In this document: piece by piece, positions 55,801-64,000 of the stretch
Position numbering within the stretch: position 1 is the stretch's first letter
Layout: the number at the start of each line of letters is the position of its first letter
NCBI GenBank assembly: GCA_016806645.1
Contig: JACSYO010000384.1
Span: 602,501-666,500 of the forward strand
DNA: 64,000 nt
Reading direction: 5' to 3'
DNA from: Ophiodon elongatus
Lineage: Eukaryota > Chordata > Actinopteri > Perciformes > Hexagrammidae
Notes under the pieces: generated by a model
Databases searched by the model: none
What the model was told of the DNA's origin: nothing
Seen by the model: only the letters and a program-made list of their open reading frames with translations
Translations under genes and position numbers: made by a program

Positions 55801-57126
55801 ATCATCAGCTAAAAGTTTTAAATCGCCCCCTTCCCATTATATATGTTTTCGAGGTCAAGTACGATAACAGTTCATTCCGTCATTACTGAAGTGTGGCCAG
55901 TAAGTCAGACTTTCAGCAGTGGCATGCATCTCTTGGCAGCTGTCATGTAGCCGAACATTATAGGTTCACAATTTTTCAAGTCTTTCTTAAAACAACACTT
56001 AAGTGCCCATATATTCATTGAAACAGGTTTGCTTGCTGTAATCATTCCTCCTGCTCGTATACTAGAGTTCCTTTTATTATATACTTCCAATGTTTTAGGA
56101 CAAAATCTGCAGAGCAATTTGATCTTGTTGTCTTGCTGCTTTCATGTTTGGTAATCCTCTCAGAAAGATGCTTGAGATCCTGAAAGCCAAAAAGGAAAGA
56201 GAATTACTTTTCACCAGTGGTTTGGTTTATAACAATATCCTGTGGCTGGTGGGCTCTGAGGTGGTTTTCTTTTTTTTCTGTCCATTGCAAATAAATGTTC
56301 CTAAATCCACATAGAAATCATGGAACAAAAAGACCTTATAACTGTAGAAGCTGCCTGAGAATCACCATGCTTTTAAGTTTTCTATAATATCAAAGTAATC
56401 TCGTGATGGTTGTCATCCAAGGGTACACCGCAAACAGGAACTGCGAATAGCTAACTCTGCAGATTTATTTCCTGCTGTTGACATTTGCCAAAATGTAAAT
56501 TAACATAGGCTAAAGAAAGAGGGCATAAGCTCACTGAATCCATGGCAACATTACACTTATATTTCTGTTTACATCCCGGAAACAATTGTTGGAATACAAT
56601 GAACACCACAAACAAAATTACTTTCAAACCGCTGTATTTGAGTCGATTAATAGAGGAAAGTGGGAAAATATGTTGTTTTCGTTTTGTTACGTATGAACCG
56701 ACCGTCTAATGTGGCTCAAAGCGTTTCAATAAATCTTTATACCACAACTTTTAATGCTTAATGTTGTTTCCAGGCATGACGTGCCAGGCGAGGAGTTCAT
56801 ACGTCAGCAGGGAGATCAAGTGGGGCTACCGCTTCATGCCAGTCCTGACGCTCGAGGATGGCTTCTACGAGGTGGACTACAACAGCTTCCACGACATACA
56901 CGAAACTAACACACCCGTCTGCAGTGCCAAAGAGCTTTATGATATGGCCAACCGCACCCGCCTGCCCCTCACCTGGTCACTGGCCAGTAAGCTGAGCCAG
57001 CAGGGGCTGCCAGAGTCCGAGTGGGAGGGCCCGGAGACCAAGACCAGCCTGGACAACCAGGGGAAGAGCCAGCAGACTGAAAAGAACGGGGACGTTGCCA
57101 ACATAGAGAGCGAGTCCAAAGTGTGA
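52848..57126 (+). CDS. kcnj6: G-protein-gated inward rectifier K+ channel GIRK2 (Kir3.2)
   Basis: Plasma-membrane K+ channel subunit gated by G-beta-gamma and PIP2, acting in neuronal and endocrine inhibition. Coding exons 52848-53745 and 56774-57126; 1251 nt, 416 residues (human 423). The order is a cytosolic N-terminus with [20 protein letters not shown], TM1 (about 76-100), pore helix and selectivity filter TIGYG (136-140), TM2 (about 151-176), and the cytosolic domain with KKRAETLVFS, RVGDLRNSHIVEASIRAK, EGEFIPLNQTDI and LTLEDGFYEVDYNSFH. The C-terminus ENGDVAN-like ... ESKV ends in the PDZ ligand that marks GIRK2/GIRK3; the N-terminal QDVESP and NGDVAN blocks favour KCNJ6 over KCNJ9. The start is the ATG matching the human internal MDQDVES; an upstream exon could add residues. 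The intron splits the gene at EATG|MTC. A poly(A) signal lies at 57961. Confidence 0.96.
53881..53932. repeat. GC-rich hairpin in the kcnj6 intron
   Basis: Arms GAGCGTGGCCCAGCGG (53885-53900) and its exact reverse complement (53913-53928) flank a 12-nt loop. The stem continues for a few bases with one mismatch (CATAT/ACATG). Confidence 0.9.
54100..55250 (-). mobile_element. Ty3/gypsy-like LTR retrotransposon fragment
   Basis: Minus strand 54960-54748 encodes a reverse transcriptase palm piece: DLVIFSNTWHSHLQRIRALV, a LAKCGFAK block and YLGWVVG. This order is diagnostic of Ty3/gypsy RT. Flanking 54980-55200 is compatible with further pol sequence in broken frames. A GC-rich segment with a C-run lies at 54400-54450. 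The element is interrupted, with no intact LTR pair recognised. Inserted in the kcnj6 intron, antisense to the gene. Confidence 0.75.
55290..55810 (-). repeat. Teleost GTTGTTGAGATATTT-type repeat, reverse orientation
   Basis: Contains GCCACCATGACGTTGACATT, AATCAACAACTATTCGGATG and GGTCCTGACCGAAATATCCA, the reverse complement of the landmarks at 22.5 kb and 37.4 kb. A CAATT-rich insertion at about 55390-55520 splits it. Confidence 0.6.
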
Positions 57127-57970
57127 TAGTTTAAAGAAAGACAGCAAGTTTGAGGTCCATATGAGATTATTGTGTGCCGTACATCTCCCGTTTGGGGTGA
57201 CCGCACAAGCTTACAGAGCACAGGCGAGAGTTTGAGGTACAAAAGCCAGGACCAATGAGCACAGTGGACCAAGTATTCCTGCATCTCAGTGATCTCACAG
57301 TTATCCCCCAAAAATAAACAAAACACCTAGACATGTGTCCCACCGCTGAACTGAAAACCCTCCGCGGGAAGTGCATGTTTCAAATATAACGTGATGTCCT
57401 CCTGATGAGATTCCTATTATTTTTTCTATTAAGATATTCCTAGGGGCATTTGCATAAGTATTTTTGTATATACTATAAAATGTTTTGAATTCTTTGTTTT
57501 GTTGCAGTGGGAATATTTGACAAATGTTTGATACTAATTCTTATAAGTTAGTTATGTATATTCTATGCCTTACTGTATGTATAAAGCTTTCATTATTTGG
57601 TTTCTCAGAAATATATCAGCATGTATTTACATGATCTTCAGTTAATTTATCTTGTATTGTGTATATACTGTGATGTTACAAGGAACACTTAAGTCTCAAT
57701 GGATGCAAACACTAGTTTAAACCAATGACAAATACTTCTCCACATAATAAATGTTTGTTTAAGGTAGTTATTATTATTATGTTTCCTTTAGAAGCCATGA
57801 CTTGCTGTTTGCAGCTGGGTGACTTCAGACAATGGCCCTTTAAAAACTGCATCTCGTCACTTTTGCACATTAGAGGCCTCCAACGGAGAAATTTAGTCAC
57901 TGTTTCAGTCTCCAGAAATCTCTCACGTGTCACCTAACAGTAACAAAAATTACAAAAAATAATAAATTGC
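57127..57970 (+). other. Inferred kcnj6 3' UTR
   Basis: From the stop codon to AATAAA at 57961-57966, about 840 bp of AT-rich DNA free of the repeats that flood the neighbouring regions. An upstream AATAAA lies at about 57746. Confidence 0.6.
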
Positions 57971-58170
57971 ATATTATGCACTTAATGAGACATGTTTTAT
58001 GTGATTATTGCATCTTAAACGTCTTTTCAGTGGTGGAAGAAAGTACTGAGATCCTGCAGTAAAAATGTGTCTTGCGACTGATATCTGACAGATTATTAAT
58101 ACAGAAGCATCAATATTACTGTCGTAGCCGCTCAAGGTGGAGGAAGTATTAACTATACATTTAGCTTGTC

Positions 58171-58505
58171 CAGTGGTTCCCAAGCCTAGGGGCCGGCCCC
58201 TCCTAAGGGTCTCCACAAAAAACTGAGGGGTCGTAAAATGATTAATGGGACGGGGAAAGAAGAAAAAACTAAAACACAAATCAGTTTTTAGAGTCTGGAC
58301 ATTTCTCTCATCTTTGATTTTTTGTTTTGTTTTGTGAAATATTGGATAATTTTACTTGTTTGGGTTTCAAATCGTAATCTAAATGAAACTGAGATTTTTT
58401 CAGGAGAAAATTAACTTTATCTAGACATCTGAAATATGACAAGGAGCCCAAACTACACATTCTTTTTGTTACAGTTTATAGGTCAAAAAGGCGGCGAGCC
58501 ACTGG
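58171..58505. mobile_element. hAT-like MITE
   Basis: Left end CAGTGGTTCCCAAGCCTAGG and right end GGCGGCGAGCCACTGG give short inverted termini (CAGTGG/CCACTG). The interior has GGGGTCGTAAAATGATTAAT, a wording common to fish non-autonomous hAT elements. The 8-bp flanks are only loosely similar, so the target-site duplication is decayed or misplaced. Confidence 0.65.
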
Positions 58506-58599
58506 TTTAATCTTTAACAGTTTGTTGTACATTTGTTAAGATATCATACATTTTAAAATAGAAAATCTTTATCTGAAAAATAACTATTGCTGTCAGAAA

Positions 58600-59250
58600 C
58601 AAAGTGTCTTAATGTCTGAAATATATTGAAGTAAAAAGATATAAAGTACTATACAACTGTACTTAAGTACAGTACTTCAGTAAATATACTTAGTTACATT
58701 CGACCACTGAAGTTTTTTGTTTGTGAGAAAATAAAATCCCTCATTGTTCATCTTTTCAGCAATATTTTGCAGATTTTTGCAGGGAATTTCCACATCGAGG
58801 TCTGTTTACAAGTTTTTGGGAGTTCTACCATTGGTGGTGGAAGTATTTAGATCCTTTACTTCAGTAAAAGTACTAATACCACGCTGAAAAAGTAAAAGTC
58901 CTGCATTGAAAAGGTTACTTATATAAGTATAATTAAGAAAATGTACTTAAATTATTAAGTAAAAGCACTCAATGCAGAAAACACAAAAAAATGTAAAAGA
59001 AAGGTTTAAGAAGCTGAAATCACAAAATATTTATAATGTTTTGCAAAAAAAACAAAGTACCTAAATATTGATCAACATTGTTTCTGTCAATCGGCTGATT
59101 GGTGAATCAACTAAATCTTACCGTTGTACTTGTAAAAACTGTTGAGAGGTTTAATAATAACAAACATTTTAAAAACTCTTCACATGTTTTTATACAAAAA
59201 TCAGTACTTCATTTTCATTACTTAAGTAAATGTACTTGTACTGCATTATG
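58600..59250. repeat. AAGTACT-family repeats, two copies
   Basis: 58600-58710 has CTGTACTTAAGTACAGTACTTC. 58830-59250 has TTGGTGGTGGAAGTATTTAG, AAAAGTCCTGCATTGAAAAG and CATTACTTAAGTAAATGTAC. A third fragment lies at 58025-58150. Confidence 0.75.
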
Positions 59251-59427
59251 TGAAAAGATGAACAAAACCTTGTGTGGCTCCAGAGTGAGCTGCATGGCAT
59301 CTGGAACATCTGTGACTGTCACATCGGCCTCAGTTTGTTTTTGTTTACGTTCCCCTCTCACTCCCACCAGGCTCATGCTATCCTCCATCCATCCACCAGA
59401 TGGCCTCAGACTCTCCCACCAGACACC

Positions 59428-60965
59428 CACCTGCTCACCTGTTCCCCATTACCCCTCACAGTATTCATACCAGCACCTGCTCACCTGTTCCCCATTACCC
59501 CTCACAGTATTCATACCAGCACCTGCTCACCTGTTCTCCATTACCCCTCACAGTATTCATACCAGCACCTGCTCACCTGTTCTCCATTACCCCTCACAGT
59601 ATTCATACCAGCACCTGCTCACCTGTTCTCCATTACCCCTCACAGTATTCATACCAGCACCAGCTCACCTGTTCCCCATTACCCCTCACAGTATTCATAC
59701 CAGCACCTGCTCACCTGTTCCTCATTACCCCTCACAGTATTCATACCAGCACCTGCTCACCTGTTCCCCATTACCCCTCACAGTATTCATACCAGCACCT
59801 GCTCACCTGTTCCTCATTACCCCTCACAGTATTCATACCAGCACCTGCTCACCTGTTCCCCATTACCCCTCACAGTATTCATACCAGCACCTGCTCACCT
59901 GTTCCCCATTACCCCTCACAGTATTCATACCAGCACCTGCTCACCTGTTCTCCATTACCCCTCACAGTATTCATACCAGCACCTGCTCACCTGTTCTCCA
60001 TTACCCCTCACAGTATTCATACCAGCACCAGCTCACCTGTTCCCCATTACCCCTCACAGTATTCATACCAGCACCTGCTCACCTGTTCTCCATTACCCCT
60101 CACAGTATTCATACCAGCACCTGCTCACCTGTTCTCCATTACCCCTCACAGTATTCATACCAGCACCAGCTCACCTGTTCCTCATTACCCCTCACAGTAT
60201 TCATACCAGCACCTGCTCACCTGTTCTCCATTACCCCTCACAGTATTCATACCAGCACCTGCTCACCTGTTCTCCATTACCCCTCACAGTATTCATACCA
60301 GCACCAGCTCACCTGTTCCTCATTACCCCTCACAGTATTCATACCAGCACCTGCTCACCTGTTCCTCATTACCCCTCACAGTATTCATACCAGCACCTGC
60401 TCACCTGTTCCCCATTACCCCTCACAGTATTCATACCAGCACCTGCTCACCTGTTCCCCATTACCCCTCACAGTATTCATACCAGCACCTGCTCACCTGT
60501 TCTCCATTACCCCTCACAGTATTCATACCAGCACCTGCTCACCTGTTCCCCATTACCCCTCACAGTATTCATACCAGCACCTGCTCACCTGTTCTCCATT
60601 ACCCCTCACAGTATTCATACCAGCACCTGCTCACCTGTTCTCCATTACCCCTCACAGTATTCATACCAGCACCTGCTCACCTGTTCTCCATTACCCCTCA
60701 CAGTATTCATACCAGCACCTGCTCACCTGTTCTCCATTACCCCTCACAGTATTCATACCAGCACCTGCTCACCTGTTCCTCATTACCCCTCACAGTATTC
60801 ATACCAGCACCAGCTCACCTGTTCCTCATTACCCCTCACAGTATTCATACCAGCACCTGCTCACCTGTTCCTCATTACCCCTCACAGTATTCATACCAGC
60901 ACCAGCTCACCTGTTCCTCATTACCCCTCACAGTATTCATACCAGCACCTGCTCACCTGTTCCTG
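59428..60965 (+). repeat. 46-bp minisatellite, about 33 units
   Basis: Unit: CACCTGCTCACCTGTTCCCC, ATTACCCCTCACAGTATTCA, TACCAG. Sites of variation are few: CCCC/CTCC/CCTC at one triplet and CTGC/CAGC at another. Because 46 is not a multiple of 3, the same unit is read in all three forward frames; none contains a stop, so three overlapping frames of 546 to 649 codons arise. I regard these as non-coding. Confidence 0.97.
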
Positions 60966-60999
60966 TTTTTGTTTTGTTGTTACCTGTTGCTGATCTGCT

Positions 61000-62880
61000 C
61001 ACCTGTCAATCACCTCCTGGATTTGTTTACTTGTTGCTGATTCACTGATGTGTATTTTTCTGCATTTGAGTTGTTGTTGCCTGTATTCACCAGCGGTAAC
61101 CAGTGCTGGAATGTATCCAAGTACAGTGACTCATGTACTGTACATGGGTACACAGTTGAGGTACTTGTATTACACTTGTCTTTTCATTTCAAGCAACTTT
61201 ATACTTCTACCTCAGAGGAAAATATTGGACTTTTTACTTCACTACATTTATCTGACGGCCTCCATTGTTTTACAGATTAAGATTTGCTGATTTTTCCTTT
61301 TTAATAATGTTAATTTTTTTGTAATGTTTTTGTAATAATGTTGCGGTTTGGACTGTTGGTTGGACAAAACAAATATTTTGAATGCGTCACTTTGAGCTCT
61401 GTGTAACCGTGACGGCATTTCTCGCTATTTTAATAAAACAATCGTTTCATGGAGGAAAATAATCACCTGATTAATCCATAATGAAAATAATCATTAGTTC
61501 ATAGTTCAAAATGTACAACAGTATTGCATTCAGAGTACATTTTTATAGGTTTAGCAGTTTAGTACCTTTGCCTGATTATACTTGCATGCTGGAACATTTT
61601 CAATGCAGGGCTTGTAACAATGAATACTTCCTCCACCACTGCAACCCCTAATAAATGTATGTTTCATTTCACTGCCTTCTTTATTTCACTCAAATGAAAA
61701 AACAGATTATATCATTTATACAATTTTCAAACAATTAGCATCATCCATCATCGGTCATAGTCACTCACCTTTAACTTTTAGTATATTGAAGATTTAATTT
61801 AGTTTAGCCCCGTTTTTCTTTACTTGTTTCCACACCAAATACCAGAACACATTAAACTAAATCTCTTAAGTACGACAATTTGAAGTAGATTTGGCATTTA
61901 ATACTTTAATGGATGAAATGTGATGTCCATTGTTCACTTGATTGTGGACTCTCATTTTTAAGTTTAAGTTCATAAATCTGCTTCATGGGAGATTTTGGTC
62001 TCAATTTATTTCACATTTCACAATAGCAGTCAACAAATTGTATGAATGCTTCCTGGCTTCTACACTGCCTGTGTCACTCAATAATTATTATTATTAATTA
62101 TTATTACATGAAAGCTAGACATGGTGACTCTACTTCTACTCATGGTGTCTTTTATTTCAAAAGAAGAGCACACTGGTCTTTCAAATAACTTAATCCTAGA
62201 TTTTGTAAATAAAATCAATTAAACAACTGACACCAAAGAACCAAGTGAGCTATGATAATTAACAGGATAATTTAAGCTTTCTGACATCATGTTAGTCTGC
62301 ATTAGTTGAACCACACATGCCAAACAGGGCCCTGATGAGTAAATGTAGTAGTTTACAGTAATGCATCATTTTACAGGCTTTTAATTCAATGCTAGTCACT
62401 GAATTAAAATACTACAAAGATTCTCAAGAAAATGAGTCAACATAAAAACAAAACCAGTAGTTAGGCAGCAGACAATCAGACACCAGCCTGTTTTAACGCC
62501 CACTATTATACAGTACGTCACAGAAAAACAACATAAATCAATATTTTAAACACATTATTCATAGTTTTCTTTCATAAAACATGCTTTTTGCATTTGAACA
62601 CTGATTCATTATTAAGGTAGAAATGCAGAAAGTAAACCAAAATACAGTTGACTCTAAAAACATTAAATCATAGTGTTGATAAAAAATTAAAAACTGAAGA
62701 GCCTCTTAAAGTTAATTTGATACTTGACTATTGATGAGAAAATTGTTCCAGAGTGGTTCTGGGTTTCTTCTAAATATGTTACAGCTGGATTTCAGTTAAA
62801 AAACATTACACACATATTAAACGTATAAAACACAGAAATATGATTATGTTGTGATATTAACAAGTCCAACAAAATAGTAT
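61000..62880. other. Intergenic, AAGTACT-family fragments, no gene seen
   Basis: Family fragments at about 61110-61290 (ACTACATTTATCTGACGGCC) and 61440-61650. The rest to 62880 is AT-rich single-copy-like DNA without a supported feature. Confidence 0.5.
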
Positions 62881-63100
62881 ATTTAGAGGCAAAGTCCCTC
62901 CCCTTTGGGTTTTGGGGAAAAGCATGCACAGTACTCGACGGCAAGAGACAAATATCATGTTCATCAATTTAGAAAGATCATTTTGCAAGTCCAGAAAGTT
63001 GCAGTTTGTCGTTGTGACATTCAGTTTTGTGTGAAATCGCTCAGTGAGCTAACGTGACATCTCTCGCCTCGCACAATGTACGTCACCAACACGGCCGTTA

Positions 63101-63175
63101 CCTAGCTAGGTCACGACCTAGGTCACGACCTAGGTAACGACCTAGGTAGGTAACTTAGCTAAGTTCCACTCACAA
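63101..63175 (+). repeat. Short tandem CCTAGGT(C/A)ACGA array
   Basis: Three near-identical 12-bp units (ACCTAGGTCACG type) with flanking GCTAGGT and GTAGGTAACTTAGCTAAG form nested small palindromes (CCTAGG, TAGCTA). Two AGGTCA hexamers stand as direct repeats separated by 6 bp. Confidence 0.8.
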
Positions 63176-63289
63176 ATGTAACGTTATCTCACCAGATGTG
63201 TTTTAACCAGTGAGTCTTTTTTTCATCAGCCAGTAAGATAAAAGAACGAGCAAGACCCGTTGTTTTTGTAAGTAACCTTACATGCTGGT

Positions 63290-63720
63290 ATGAAACACAC
63301 AGGCCTCGTAGCTTCAGCGAGAAACGTGACGTATTTTCACAGTTTTACAACAAAATGTGACTTTTTGATGAGCAAAATTGTCTTTTAAATTGACAAATAG
63401 GTTATATGTGTAATTCATGGCACAATTGAAACGGGATCTCTCGCCATTGACTACCGTACATTTTATTTCCTGAAACACGGTCCCTGTGTGGTCCACCTCT
63501 CTATTGGAGGAACAAAAAGGAAAAACAACAAAAGTCAAACAGAAACACCAACACATCGCCAATAAACCGAAGTTTATACTTGCTGTTGTTTTTTCAGACA
63601 AACCAGATACTGTGGTTACTAAAAAATGCGACAATTGGCGAACGTGATGAAAGAGCAGAATAACCATAAAGGTCACACCAGAGTGACAAACGGCTAACAA
63701 GCTAGCACGCTGCCGTTTAT
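63290..63720. repeat. Repeat-like segment at the right edge
   Basis: Phrases GGGATCTCTCGCCATTGACT and CGGTCCCTGTGTGGTCCACC resemble dispersed fish repeats. The 128-codon minus-strand frame here has no recognisable domain. Confidence 0.35.
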
Positions 63721-63960
63721 CACATTAACACTCTGAGCTTCTTTAACTACCGTTTACTCCCTTTATTCTTTTCCTTTTTAATAAAGAGTTACTGAAGACA
63801 GGAAACATATGCTCTCTGTGCTAACAAGTTTACTAACTGACAAGAAGTTCACAGTTTATTCAAGAGACATTTCACTCGTTGGATTCTAGCTTGTGATGCA
63901 TTGATGTGTTCATCACTTTAATGTAACATCTGGTACTGGTGAAATTCTAATTTCAAGTAC

Positions 63961-63961
<1 letters not shown>

Positions 63962-64000
<39 letters not shown>
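63962..64000 (+). repeat. (GT)n microsatellite, cut by the window end
   Basis: At least 19 GT units continuing past the right edge. Confidence 0.97.

Noticed and set aside
59099..61048. Three overlapping 546-649 codon proteins
   Set aside because: All three forward frames of one 46-bp repeat are open; composition and period come from the repeat, and no exon structure supports them.
63314..63700. 128-codon minus-strand ORF with hydrophobic start
   Set aside because: No recognisable domain, Cys-rich random composition, and it overlaps repeat-like sequence.

Overview
The window is nuclear DNA of a teleost fish, most likely a spiny-rayed (percomorph) species. The genes are vertebrate, split by GT-AG introns, and closest to fish and human orthologues. 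The intergenic DNA is crowded with very long (GT)n/(CA)n tracts and short teleost interspersed repeats. This placement comes from gene and repeat character read by eye; no database was searched.

Layout, left to right: an intron-containing tRNA-Leu(CAA) on the minus strand (43-154); cox7b on plus (458-2169, 3 exons, 78 aa); pgk1 on plus (3581-13048, 11 exons, 417 aa); a LAT2/NTAL-type transmembrane adaptor on minus (14535-19126, 10 coding exons, 178 aa, convergent with pgk1); about 4 kb of repeat-rich intergenic DNA; a PIM-like serine/threonine kinase on plus (23164-26688, 9 exons, 729 aa) with a roughly 300-residue EETM/EETK repeat before the kinase domain, followed by a 2-kb tail of duplicated terminal-exon cassettes; a LINE fragment on minus (about 30.2-31.4 kb); kctd7 on plus (32796-40935, 4 exons, 295 aa); about 11 kb of repeat-rich DNA with a Tc1-like relic (49.4-51.6 kb); kcnj6/GIRK2 on plus (52848-57126, 2 coding exons, 416 aa); then repeat-dominated DNA with a 46-bp minisatellite (59.4-61.0 kb) up to the right edge.

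The genes do not form one pathway. cox7b (complex IV) and pgk1 (glycolysis) are housekeeping energy genes that also neighbour each other in human (Xq21.1). lat2 and kctd7 have human counterparts on 7q11, and kcnj6 on 21q22, so the window joins blocks that are separate in human. The coding models were built by splicing exons at visible donors and acceptors with reading-phase continuity, and each closes to a whole number of codons.

The least ordinary region is the PIM-like kinase locus. A 12-bp minisatellite has become coding and forms about 40% of the protein, and the 3' end has been multiplied into five candidate terminal-exon cassettes. Other non-routine structure: a minisatellite born inside a Tc1 transposase reading frame, a perfect 46-bp palindrome and a CRE-bearing minisatellite in kctd7 intron 1, a GC-AG intron in lat2, and a 46-bp minisatellite that is open in all three forward frames.
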